From assembly GCA_029570245.1 (NCBI GenBank), contig JAKQSH010000059.1, forward strand, positions 1 to 12,002: a stretch of 12,002 nucleotides of DNA. The letters are read 5' to 3'. Shown one piece after another: positions 1 through 7,542 of the stretch; the stretch's first letter is position 1; every line of letters starts with the position of its first letter. The position numbers and the translations under genes were made by a program. The notes beneath the pieces were generated by a model. That model was not told the origin of the DNA and searched no databases. It was given only the letters and a program-made list of their open reading frames with translations. This DNA is from Deltaproteobacteria bacterium. GTDB taxonomy: Bacteria > Myxococcota_A > SURF-8.

Positions 1-1530
1 CAGATGCTGTCGATGGTACGCGAAGACCTTGAGCGCTTCGGACCGGATATGCGATTCATCGACTCCTACCGCGCCCAGTTCGGCGGCATGATAGACAGAA
101 CCGTACGCGAACTGGAGAAATTCATCGTCGAGCTCAAAGACCTCATAGCCAAGCAGCGCTTCGATTCGATGGTGACGGACGCCGAAAAGCTTGCCGCACT
201 GCGCGATGAACTGCGTCAGCTTATAGAACGCTACAAAGAAAGCGGCGACGAGGCGCTAAAAGCGCAGATACTCGAAAAGCTGCGGCAGTTCAGAGCCATG
301 CTGGAGCAGCTGAAGCAGGGCATGGCGAAAAATCAGAAGGAACTGCCGGAAGAATACATGAATATGGACGCGCTGGACACGCACCAGATCGACCAGGATA
401 TTGTGACACTCGAAAAACTGCTTGAAGCCGATGATCTTGAAGCCGCACTGGAGCAACTGGGCGACATGTCAGCCGAACTGGATCAGGTGCTCGACAGCCT
501 TAAGGAAGGCTCCGAGGAAATGGGCGAAAACCTCTACGGCGAAGCCATGCAACAGCTGAACGAGCTTGAGAAAGAAGTATCCGAGCTGTCGAAAATGGAA
601 GAGGAGCTCAAGAGCCGCACCGAAGCCCGCCAGGAAGAATTCCGCAGGCGCATGGGAAAAGAATTGCAGCGTTCGCTTGACAGCGGCCTTGAGCGTATCA
701 AACGTATGGTTAAGGAGGCGGAAACTTCCGTCAACTCCATAAGCGAGAACGGCAGCATGGACGTTGAGTCGTACAGAAGCAGGGTCGGCAGCTACATTGA
801 CAATCTTAAGAAAGCGCTGGACTTCAAGGATATCCAGGAGGCGCTGGAGCTGTCTTCAAACTCTGCGTCATATCTTGAGCTTTTGCAGCGACTCATAAAA
901 GAATCCTTCGCGCCCGGTGAAAAAGAAATCGCCGCGCGCGAAGCAAACGCCCGGCGCGCTGCAACTGCGGCAGAAACGATGCGCGCCGTAGAAGAGGAGC
1001 TGCGCCGTCTTATGCCGGACCCGGAGCGACTTCTGGGTGCGGATGAAAGACGCAAGTTGCAGGAACTTTCGCAGCGTCAGAAACAGCTTTCGCAGGAAGC
1101 CGGGCAGATGCAGGGGCGGCTGGGACAGATGAGTCAGGAAATGCCATTTATGCCGCAGGATGTGAACCAGCGCATGAACGAGGCCCGGAACGGCATGGAC
1201 GGCGCGGGGCAATCGCTGGAGCAGTTGCGCCCCGGCAAAGCCGGCGAACAGCAGCAGGAGGCTCTGTACAGCCTCGAACAGCTGAAGCAGAGTCTGGGAG
1301 AGGCCCGCAAGAAAATGATGAGCGGCATGAAGTACGGCGGAATGCAGCCGGGCATGCAGGGCGAAGGCCAGGGACGGCGCGTCCGCAAGGGCAAGGTGGC
1401 CATTCCGTCAGCCGACCAGTACAGAACGCCCGCCGAACTGCGCGAAGACATCCTGGAGGCCATGAAAAAACCTGCGCCGGAAAGTTACAAAGAGCAGAAC
1501 AGCCAGTATTACAAGGAACTGGTTAAATGA
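1..1530 (+). CDS. DUF4175-like long coiled-coil protein, 5' end outside window
   Basis: The frame is open from base 1, with CAG in frame before the first ATG at 4, and there is no convincing start signal, so the gene very probably begins upstream. The visible 508 residues after that ATG are almost all heptad-like, highly charged Glu/Lys/Arg/Gln helix. A short Met/Gly-rich linker (about residues 440-455) follows, then a compact C-terminal block (about 464-508) with the pattern YRTPAELREDILEAM and, near the end, YYKELVK. That terminal block is what I recall from DUF4175-type proteins of deltaproteobacterial relatives, whose missing N-terminus normally carries membrane segments. Function is unknown; a structural or envelope-associated coiled coil is likely. 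The stop codon overlaps the start of the next gene (ATGA, 1527-1530), so the two are probably co-translated. Family call moderate; coding status very secure. Confidence 0.72.
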   Translation, partial: QMLSMVREDLERFGPDMRFIDSYRAQFGGMIDRTVRELEKFIVELKDLIAKQRFDSMVTDAEKLAALRDELRQLIERYKESGDEALKAQILEKLRQFRAMLEQLKQGMAKNQKELPEEYMNMDALDTHQIDQDIVTLEKLLEADDLEAALEQLGDMSAELDQVLDSLKEGSEEMGENLYGEAMQQLNELEKEVSELSKMEEELKSRTEARQEEFRRRMGKELQRSLDSGLERIKRMVKEAETSVNSISENGSMDVESYRSRVGSYIDNLKKALDFKDIQEALELSSNSASYLELLQRLIKESFAPGEKEIAAREANARRAATAAETMRAVEEELRRLMPDPERLLGADERRKLQELSQRQKQLSQEAGQMQGRLGQMSQEMPFMPQDVNQRMNEARNGMDGAGQSLEQLRPGKAGEQQQEALYSLEQLKQSLGEARKKMMSGMKYGGMQPGMQGEGQGRRVRKGKVAIPSADQYRTPAELREDILEAMKKPAPESYKEQNSQYYKELVK

Positions 1531-3110
1531 AACGCTTTAAATACATCATACCCGTTCTGATATTTGCAGCCTTGTGGTGCGCGCAGGCTCTGGCCGCGAC
1601 CGGCTCCGGGTTGAACCGCCTGCTGGCCGAAGGCCACCGCGCCATAAACGGCTGGCAGACCGAGGACGCCGCACGCATCGCCGCCGAAATCGAAAAAGAG
1701 TATTCCGGCGAGCCTCTGGCGCATTACTATCTGGCGCGCTTCGAATTCGAAAACGGCAACTACGTAAAGGCGCTGGAACACCTCGAAGCTTCAGGCGGGG
1801 AAATTCCCGTCGAGAAAGGCGGAGCCGGTTTTGAGCCATACCTGAAAGCGGCATACGAAAACACCAGAGACTTCAGAGCGCGCAGGAGTCAGCACTTCGA
1901 AATACGCTACAAGCCCGGCAGGGAGGAAATAATCCTCGATTACGCCGTTGAAACTCTGGAAAGAGCCTACACAGAACTATCCTCCGATTTCGGCTACAGC
2001 CCTTCGGGCCTGATAGTGGTCGAAATCTACCCCGACCTTTCCATGCTGGCGCGCGCCACCGGGCTTTCGATGGAGGCGCTGAAAACCACCGGAACCATAG
2101 GCATCTGCAAATTCAACCGTCTGCTCATCTCGTCGCCGCGAGTCTCTCTTCTGGGCTACACATGGCGCGACACAATGAGTCACGAACTGGTGCATCTTTT
2201 CGTCTCGAAGGTCGGCGACAACAAAGTGCCGGTCTGGCTGCACGAGGGCTTCGCCAAATTCGAGGAACTGCGCTGGCGCAAGGCTCCCGGCGCCGAACTG
2301 AAGCCCTCTTACGAGTCGCTGCTGTCGCGCGCCCTGCGCGAAAACAAACTGGTGACGCTGGAAGAAATGCATCCGTCCATGGCTCTGCTGCCTTCGCAGG
2401 AACACGCCGCGCTGGCATATGCCACGGTACAGACCATGGTGCAGTTCCTTTTCGAGAAGAAAGGTTATGGCGGTCTGCGTGAGCTGCTGGCCGAAATCGC
2501 CCGCGACGGCAATCTTGACCACGCCTTTAAGAAAGTCTACGGTTTCGATACCCACGGTCTGCAGGAACACTGGAAACGCAATATGCGTTCGCGCGGGTTG
2601 CGCGAAATGCCGGAAACCTGGGCCGATTACAAGCTGATCTTCGATCAGAACGAAGAAAGCTACGAAAAATCCGAGGAAATCCAGCTCAAACGCAAGCGCG
2701 CGCGCAATTACATGGTGCTGGGTAAGCTGCTCAAAGACCGCGAACATCCAGCCGCAGCCATAATGGAATACGAAAAAGCCGTTTCAATCGAAGGCACAGG
2801 CAACGTTATACTCCAGAACCGTCTGGCACAATCCTATCTCGACGAAAAACAGCCACGCAAGGCGCTGGAAGCGCTCAATCAGGTGGTAGACCTTTACCCT
2901 GGATACGTGGGAACGCACATCCGCCGTGCGGCAGCCTATATGGCGCTTGGCGAAGCCAATCTGGCTCTGCCGTCGCTTGCCGAAGCAGTCGGCGTTAATC
3001 CCTACGATCCGCGCATCTGGCAGATGACGCTGGAAGCAGCCGGTGCGCTTTCGCAGCAGGAGAAATCCGCCGAAGCCGCGCGCGCGCTGAAACTGCTTGC
3101 AGAGCAATGA
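1527..3110 (+). CDS. Exported peptidase-MA-like zinc metalloprotease with TPR repeats
   Basis: This 527-residue protein starts with a Sec signal peptide (MKRFKY, then a hydrophobic run, probable cleavage after ALA near residue 23), so it should act in the periplasm. TPR-like helices occur at about 27-90 and 394-490. Between them lies a gluzincin-type metalloprotease domain (about 120-350). It has the zinc motif HELVH at 219-223 and a downstream WLHEGFAKF whose Glu240 is the expected third zinc ligand, as in the peptidase MA (PF13485-like) family. All catalytic residues are present, so an active enzyme is expected. The substrate is unknown. The ATG overlaps the stop of the coiled-coil gene upstream by four bases, which indicates translational coupling and perhaps a shared envelope complex. 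No clear U-tract terminator follows it. Confidence 0.85.
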   Translation: MKRFKYIIPVLIFAALWCAQALAATGSGLNRLLAEGHRAINGWQTEDAARIAAEIEKEYSGEPLAHYYLARFEFENGNYVKALEHLEASGGEIPVEKGGAGFEPYLKAAYENTRDFRARRSQHFEIRYKPGREEIILDYAVETLERAYTELSSDFGYSPSGLIVVEIYPDLSMLARATGLSMEALKTTGTIGICKFNRLLISSPRVSLLGYTWRDTMSHELVHLFVSKVGDNKVPVWLHEGFAKFEELRWRKAPGAELKPSYESLLSRALRENKLVTLEEMHPSMALLPSQEHAALAYATVQTMVQFLFEKKGYGGLRELLAEIARDGNLDHAFKKVYGFDTHGLQEHWKRNMRSRGLREMPETWADYKLIFDQNEESYEKSEEIQLKRKRARNYMVLGKLLKDREHPAAAIMEYEKAVSIEGTGNVILQNRLAQSYLDEKQPRKALEALNQVVDLYPGYVGTHIRRAAAYMALGEANLALPSLAEAVGVNPYDPRIWQMTLEAAGALSQQEKSAEAARALKLLAEQ

Positions 3111-3132
3111 CACGCTGATAATACGGAAGAAA

Positions 3133-3153
3133 TGCGAGCCCGAAGGGCTCGCA
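3133..3153. repeat. GC-rich 9-bp hairpin after the metalloprotease gene
   Basis: A perfect inverted repeat has TGCGAGCCC and GGGCTCGCA arms around a GAA loop (TTC on the other strand). It lies 22 bases after the plus-strand stop codon. Reading right it has no U-tract; reading left it is followed by TTTCTTCC, which is only weakly U-rich. It could stabilise the 3' end of the upstream mRNA, act as a factor-dependent terminator, or be a weak terminator for leftward transcription. The structure is certain; its role is not. Confidence 0.5.
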
Positions 3154-3284
3154 CAAGCAGCTGGTCAACCATGAAGATCAATCTGTCCGGGAGCCGGCTT
3201 TGTCGACTCTGCGAATTTGCCCTTGAAAAAAAATACTGAAGCGGTGAATTCTGCCATGGATTGCCACTGAGCCAGATTTCAGGC

Positions 3285-3322
3285 AAAAGAAAAAGGCGCT
3301 CACGATGTCTCGTAAGCGCCTT
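3285..3322 (-). terminator. Rho-independent terminator of the tRNA-Leu gene
   Basis: Read on the minus strand, a 12-bp stem (AGGCGCTTACGA against TCGTGAGCGCCT, with one T-G wobble) closes a GACA loop. It runs straight into a TTTTTCTTTT tract at 3293-3284. It starts 11 bases after the encoded CCA of the tRNA. This is a textbook intrinsic terminator and shows the tRNA is a single-gene transcript. Confidence 0.9.
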
Positions 3323-3332
3323 ACTGCTGCGA

Positions 3333-3419
3333 TGGTGCCGAAGGCGGGACTCGAACCCGCACATCCTTGCGAACACTAGACCCTGAACCTAGCGCGTCTA
3401 CCAATTCCGCCACTTCGGC
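3333..3419 (-). tRNA. tRNA-Leu, anticodon CAG, CCA encoded
   Basis: Minus strand, 87 nt including the CCA. The acceptor stem pairs GCCGAAG (3419-3413) with CTTCGGC (3343-3337), with discriminator A at 3336 and genomic CCA at 3335-3333. The D arm contains GGTAGAC. The anticodon stem CTAGG/TCTAG (one G-T pair) holds the loop TTCAGGG, giving anticodon CAG, which reads CUG leucine codons. A long class II variable arm follows (GTGTTCGCAAGGATG region), then the T arm with GGTTCGAGTCC. The class II arm, the bases and the anticodon agree on leucine. Upstream on the minus strand only weak promoter matches are seen (TTGTCG at 3471-3466 and TAATCT at 3449-3444, 16-base spacer). A strong terminator follows immediately. 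Confidence 0.97.
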
Positions 3420-3535
3420 AGCGAAGGTTTTACTAGCATATGCAGATTAAGAATGCAAGAACTTTCGACAATTAATTGCCGGAAGGCCTAAAAATGCGGC
3501 GATAATTAAAAAAGCATTTGCAATCCGCCTCAGAC

Positions 3536-3562
3536 TTGTATGAAAGATCGGCATGATATAAA
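3536..3562 (+). promoter_or_regulatory. Candidate extended -10 promoter for the small immunity-like gene
   Basis: TTGTAT at 3536-3541 and TATAAA at 3557-3562 are separated by 15 bases. The -10 box is preceded by TGA, giving the extended -10 pattern TGnTATAAA, which can compensate for a short spacer and an imperfect -35. Transcription would start near 3569, about 35 bases before the ATG at 3604. Prediction from sequence match only. Confidence 0.45.
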
Positions 3563-3603
3563 GTAAACAGGACGGTTGCTCGGATATTTACTGGAAGGCG
3601 CAT

Positions 3604-3891
3604 ATGTCGGCAAAGGACAGAATAATCAGGCAGGTGGACAAGCTGTTTTCGGGAGAAATCAGCACATCGGACTTCTGCGCCTTTTTTGAGGAAACAATAA
3701 AATTCGATCTGGCTCCGGGAGATTTTCCGGGCGATGAAGTTGAGATTCTTGAAGAACTTTTCGATGTGGTGGCGCTTTTCAGCCCGCGATATCGCAGCGA
3801 CCGCACTCTTACGGGCTTCAAAAACGAAGAACAGGTGCGCCGCGCCGTACTGAACGCCTGCACACGGCTGGGCTGGTGGGACGGCGACTGA
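3604..3891 (+). CDS. Small acidic protein resembling colicin D immunity proteins
   Basis: This is a 95-residue protein, acidic (about 19 Asp/Glu against 12 Lys/Arg), with no signal peptide or membrane segment, so cytoplasmic. The start is well supported: GGAAGG at 3593-3598 lies five bases before the ATG. Its pattern follows what I recall of the colicin D immunity family (PF09204-like): KLF near the start (13-15), then a Thr/Ser-x-x-Phe helix, an EELF segment at 50-53, an F-S-P-x-x-x-x-x-R segment around 59-67, and a C-terminal E-x-x-V-R-x-x-V-L helix near 76-83. Colicin D is an anticodon nuclease, and its immunity protein blocks the active site. No toxin gene lies next to it here, so it may be an orphan immunity gene or have another role. 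It ends eight bases from the convergent caspase gene. Coding status good; family call tentative. Confidence 0.6.
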   Translation: MSAKDRIIRQVDKLFSGEISTSDFCAFFEETIKFDLAPGDFPGDEVEILEELFDVVALFSPRYRSDRTLTGFKNEEQVRRAVLNACTRLGWWDGD

Positions 3892-3899
3892 AGACAACC

Positions 3900-6197
3900 T
3901 CAGAATTCGTACCCGACCATGAAACCGGGGCCGAGGTACAGTTCAGTTTGTTGTGGCTGGCCGTTTGCGTCTGTTCCGTTATCCCATTCGGCGGCTTTGT
4001 GCAGTGGAATGTAACTCATGTATTTTGAGTCTAGTTTATCCTGACCGTCGTCTGTCAGTACGTTGAGCGTCGGACCGAAAAGCAGCGCCTGATTGCCTTT
4101 GGCATCCCATTTCCAGCCGACCACCACTCCGAATTTCGACATCCAGGCCGAGCGCGTGAAGTCGGTGATATCCGAAAGCCCCATGTTGTCGAACTCGAAT
4201 TCGACAAACCAGTTGTCGCTGGCCGGTACATGCGCGCCCAGCGTCAAGCCGTATGACATGGTCATGGTGTCCATAACCGGCTGAAAACCTATGTGGTAGA
4301 CATTGTACACGTATTTCGAACCGTGGCGCAGACCGACATTTATAAGCGAAGTGTCCGAAGTCCAGACGCGTCCGCGCAGAACGCCGTCACGGACTATCGA
4401 CAGGAAGCCTATCGGGGCGTCTGCATATTCCGAGTAGTTCACAAAACCGAACTGAGCGCCGCGCAGGCGCCCGATGTTGATGTTCATAAAGCCGAACTCG
4501 GCACCTTTGGACATCTCTTTGCCGGTGGCTATGTTAAGGTACGACCACTGAACGCCGTAAATTCGGCCCGTCGAAACGTTAAGAAAACTGGCCTGAGCGC
4601 CGGTCACGTCGCCGACGGTGATATTTGTCAGGCCAGCCTGAAAACCCGTGACATTGTCGATAGTAACGCTGGCCAGCGACAGCTGCGCGCCGATGAAATT
4701 ACCGACTGCAAAGTTTGCCAAAGCAAACTGACCGCCGGTGAAGTTGCCTCCGGTGTAATTCACTAAACCCCATTGAGCACCGGCGAAGTGCCGTCCGTTA
4801 TGGTTATAAATTCCGGCGATCTGTAAACCTTTGGAATCACGCCCGTTTACGTTTACGATACCCCCGATTGAAACGCCCACAGCGTCGCGCTGTGTGACAT
4901 TGGAAATTCCGGCGATCTGCAGACCGTTAAGATCGTAGTCTTCCCACGAAAGAATCAGGCCCAGACCGAAACCTTCCAGTTTTCCCTGGTTGGTAGCCAG
5001 AAGTCCCAGCGAAACGTTGTTGAGCACTGGCTCTTTGAACGCTTTGTTCACCTGCGCCGGAGGAAAAAGCCCTATGTTGAATGGAACATGCGTGTATTTG
5101 ATGTTTTCGTCGTTGTCCAATCCGCGCGTTACCGTCTCTTCAGAATCGACCGCTTGAAATTCGCGTTCGCTCAATTCGGTTGAAGCCCCCAGCGCCAGCA
5201 TGGTGTTCGACTCGTAATAGTCGCCGGAATTGTCTAGTATGACGTGATAACGTCCCGGCGCAACTCCAAGTTCGATTTCGCGTTCGGCGGGTTTGTCGAG
5301 TTCGGCCACCAGACGTCCCGATTCATCGCGCACGTAGACACGTCCCGAAAGCGGCTGCGAAAAGCGCAGAGAGGAAGACGTTTCATTGAGATCGGTAAGA
5401 ACCAGTTCACCGGTGCCGGACAGTTTTATTTCGTAAGTCGGATGCTGCGCGCCGGACTGCGCTGTTTCGGTGCGCCTGAGCGTTTCGTTGAAGGCGTACT
5501 GGTAAGCTTCATTCAGGGAAACCCGTCTGTCGCCGGATGAGTCGGCGGCTCCGCGCAGACCGCTTACCATATAGTGCGTAAAAAATGATCCTCCGATACG
5601 GTCGGACTCCTGCGCCGCTTCGTCGGCGGCGGAAGAAGTCAGAAAAGCATGGCCTTTGAGATTAACGGAACTGTCAGACATGAAAGGCGCCTGACGGCTG
5701 CCGCCCTTGCTGCGCGTCATGGCTCCCGACTGACAGGAATCGAGTATAACCACGCGCACATCAGCCGGAACAGCGTCGATCATCTGCTTCAATTCGCGGT
5801 AAGCCAGATGTTTTCCGTATAAAAGCAGACCTTCGTCATCGGAGTGACCGGAATAATAGAAGAACAGTTCAACGTAATCGCCCTGTTCTTTAGACTTTGT
5901 AGCTTCGATCTGAATTTTCTGATAAGAGCGATAAAAATCCGGCAATTCCGGGTTTTCAAGAAAAACCTGATTTTTCTCAGGAATTCCGCCCAGTTCCTCA
6001 AAAACTTTCTGCATGGCGCGGGCGTCGGAAGCTGCGTAGCGCAGTTTGATGCGGTAAGGTCCGCCGTCATTGGCTCCGACTATCATGGCGAAACGTCGCC
6101 GGGCCTGCTCGCCGGCATATGCATGAGAGGAAGCCGCAGTAATATACAACAGCAGCAGCGCCATAAGCAGAGTAAGAATTCTAAGCGGCGTGAACAC
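3900..6197 (-). CDS. Exported caspase-family (C14) protease fused to surface repeats and a beta-barrel-like C-terminus
   Basis: This protein has 765 residues and starts at GTG (6197-6195). That start gives a signal peptide with an Arg, a hydrophobic core and an AYA cleavage site near residue 28. An in-frame ATG at residue 12 has no better ribosome site and loses the charged n-region. Residues about 34-262 are a caspase-like domain with both catalytic motifs: YYSGHSD (His118) and DSCQSG (Cys155). Residues about 270-345 look like a small beta-sandwich ending in an APGRYHV segment. Residues 425-595 hold eleven copies of a 15-16 residue G-x-Q-x-G-x-x-N-like repeat, resembling LA_2272-type surface repeats. 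Residues about 605-765 show alternating hydrophobic strands and end in Tyr-Glu-Phe, the terminal aromatic typical of outer-membrane barrels. The likely location is the periplasm or cell surface, tethered to the outer membrane. It is the last gene of the sigma/anti-sigma operon, 23 bases after the anti-sigma stop. The protease call is strong; the barrel is inferred. Confidence 0.88.
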   Translation of the reverse strand: MFTPLRILTLLMALLLLYITAASSHAYAGEQARRRFAMIVGANDGGPYRIKLRYAASDARAMQKVFEELGGIPEKNQVFLENPELPDFYRSYQKIQIEATKSKEQGDYVELFFYYSGHSDDEGLLLYGKHLAYRELKQMIDAVPADVRVVILDSCQSGAMTRSKGGSRQAPFMSDSSVNLKGHAFLTSSAADEAAQESDRIGGSFFTHYMVSGLRGAADSSGDRRVSLNEAYQYAFNETLRRTETAQSGAQHPTYEIKLSGTGELVLTDLNETSSSLRFSQPLSGRVYVRDESGRLVAELDKPAEREIELGVAPGRYHVILDNSGDYYESNTMLALGASTELSEREFQAVDSEETVTRGLDNDENIKYTHVPFNIGLFPPAQVNKAFKEPVLNNVSLGLLATNQGKLEGFGLGLILSWEDYDLNGLQIAGISNVTQRDAVGVSIGGIVNVNGRDSKGLQIAGIYNHNGRHFAGAQWGLVNYTGGNFTGGQFALANFAVGNFIGAQLSLASVTIDNVTGFQAGLTNITVGDVTGAQASFLNVSTGRIYGVQWSYLNIATGKEMSKGAEFGFMNINIGRLRGAQFGFVNYSEYADAPIGFLSIVRDGVLRGRVWTSDTSLINVGLRHGSKYVYNVYHIGFQPVMDTMTMSYGLTLGAHVPASDNWFVEFEFDNMGLSDITDFTRSAWMSKFGVVVGWKWDAKGNQALLFGPTLNVLTDDGQDKLDSKYMSYIPLHKAAEWDNGTDANGQPQQTELYLGPGFMVGYEF

Positions 6198-6220
6198 TTT
6201 GATTTCTTTCGTTGTTTCAG

Positions 6221-7033
6221 CTATTTAACCAGCAGCAGGTCATGCTGCTCAAGGCCGCCCGGCAGCAGCAGCAAGTTGTTGCGCGCCGCCTGCGGATCGC
6301 CGGCCATAGCCTGAGCCGCCGCCATTATCGGCGCGATTTCGAAACTCTGCGCCGATGTTACAAAGAAAAAGCGCTCGAACGCCGGTGCGTCGTCCAGACG
6401 GTATGAATAATCCAGCAGCTGTTCGCCGTTGTGGGCAAGCTTGGCAGCCTGCGCGCCGCCATCGGACGGAAAGTGACGTGTCACGGCTCCGCGTCCGTCG
6501 ATGGAGAAAATCAGGCCGAAGTTCGCCTGGGCGGCGATATAGGCGACCTGCAACGTGTCTCCGACTGCGACTGCGTCGCCGGATTTGAGCATTTCGTTGA
6601 CGCTGCCGGATTTGCGGTAAATTTTCAACTGGGCTTCAAGACCTTTGGTATAAATGATTTCTCCGTCGGTTTTTACGGAATTCATATTTGTTTTACCATC
6701 GCCTGGTGGATTGAAAATACCGCCGGCCCAGAGAGCGGAGATCACAATCAGAACCAGCATCGCAGCTGCCGGAGCCGCCAGAGTCGAAAAGTTGAAAGAG
6801 CGTTTCTTTACCACGGACTGTTCAGCCTTCTGGCGGATAGCGGCTGCCATTGGCCTGACCGGATAGCGCTCCAGAATCTCCTCGTTGGAGGCTTTTAAAA
6901 AGGCGAGACGAGCCGAAATTTCGGGGTTCGATTCTGAAAGGCTTCTGATTTCGGCGGCTTTTGATTTATCAAGCTCTCCCAGCAAGTACTGTTCAAGCAG
7001 GATATCGGGGATTTTTCCGTTGCGCTGTGTCAT
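6221..7033 (-). CDS. Membrane anti-sigma factor with DUF4384-like periplasmic sensor domain
   Basis: This 270-residue protein has three parts. The cytoplasmic N-terminal helical segment (about 8-70) contains the LLEQYLLGELD motif typical of anti-sigma domains. A single membrane helix spans about 84-104. The C-terminal domain (about 120-270), presumably periplasmic, has the pattern GDTLQVAY, then GLIFSIDGRGAVTRHFP, which is what DUF4384-type domains show. The zinc-binding His-x3-Cys-x2-Cys motif of ZAS anti-sigma factors is absent. Its ATG (7033) overlaps the TGA of the ECF sigma gene by four bases, so the pair should be made in balanced amounts. The usual model is that the protein holds the sigma factor at the membrane until an envelope signal reaches the outer domain. 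Topology and operon position are clear; the signal is unknown. Confidence 0.78.
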   Translation of the reverse strand: MTQRNGKIPDILLEQYLLGELDKSKAAEIRSLSESNPEISARLAFLKASNEEILERYPVRPMAAAIRQKAEQSVVKKRSFNFSTLAAPAAAMLVLIVISALWAGGIFNPPGDGKTNMNSVKTDGEIIYTKGLEAQLKIYRKSGSVNEMLKSGDAVAVGDTLQVAYIAAQANFGLIFSIDGRGAVTRHFPSDGGAQAAKLAHNGEQLLDYSYRLDDAPAFERFFFVTSAQSFEIAPIMAAAQAMAGDPQAARNNLLLLPGGLEQHDLLLVK

Positions 7034-7515
7034 GCCTGCATATCCTCCAGTTCTTTTACATGGCGGGCCAGGCTTCTGAGGCGTTTGCGTACACCCGATA
7101 CCGAAAGACCCACCTGTTCGGCGGTTTCTTCAAGAGTGAGACCGTCCAGCAGGTGCAGCACGGCGATTGTGCGTGTGCTTTCCAGTTCGCGTCCGAAAAT
7201 GCGGTCAAGCATGTTGCGGGCGCTGGAACGCGATTCTTCGTCGGTGGCGTCGGCGATGCGCAGCAGCAGTTCCTCGTCATAGTCTTCAGGGTGTCGCCTG
7301 CGCGAACGGATATGGTTGAGGCATTCGTTGGTTGCGATACGTACCAGCAGACTGGACGGATGTTCTCCTTCCAGTTTATCCTCGTTACGCAGCAACTTTA
7401 TGAAAACCTCCTGCATGATATCCAGCGCCTCTTCCTCGTTTTTCAACAGATAGCGACAACGCCTGAGGACGAGAGGTCCGTACTGCCTGTAATACTGTTC
7501 AACGTCGATGGCCAC
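7030..7515 (-). CDS. ECF-type RNA polymerase sigma factor
   Basis: This 161-residue protein has the two-domain ECF layout. Region 2 spans about 5-72, with the core-binding segment EEEALDIMQEVFIKLLR and the following AxNECLNHIRSRRR, which matches the DNA-melting and -10 recognition area. Region 4 spans about 103-155, with the helix-turn-helix LTLEETAEQVGLSVSGVRKR that should read the -35 element. The start is GTG at 7515-7513, preceded by AAGGCAGG with suitable spacing; no ATG fits the homology. It is the first gene of a three-gene operon with the anti-sigma factor (4-base overlap) and the exported caspase, so it probably controls its own operon. Length is normal for the family. Confidence 0.92.
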   Translation of the reverse strand: MAIDVEQYYRQYGPLVLRRCRYLLKNEEEALDIMQEVFIKLLRNEDKLEGEHPSSLLVRIATNECLNHIRSRRRHPEDYDEELLLRIADATDEESRSSARNMLDRIFGRELESTRTIAVLHLLDGLTLEETAEQVGLSVSGVRKRLRSLARHVKELEDMQA

Positions 7516-7542
7516 CGGGCCTGCCTTTCGTCTCTCAATAAG

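Noticed and set aside
1977..2747. Minus-strand open frame of 256 codons opposite the metalloprotease
   Set aside because: Antisense shadow of the HExxH peptidase gene, which has a signal peptide, zinc motif and TPR repeats.
3111..3603. Integrative element or attachment site at the tRNA-Leu gene
   Set aside because: No integrase gene and no repeated copy of the tRNA 3' end were found in the window.
5667..5676. Second copy of the TGACAGTTCC string found in the candidate ECF promoter, inside the caspase gene
   Set aside because: It lies within coding sequence and lacks a matching -10 element at the right spacing, so it is most likely a chance match.
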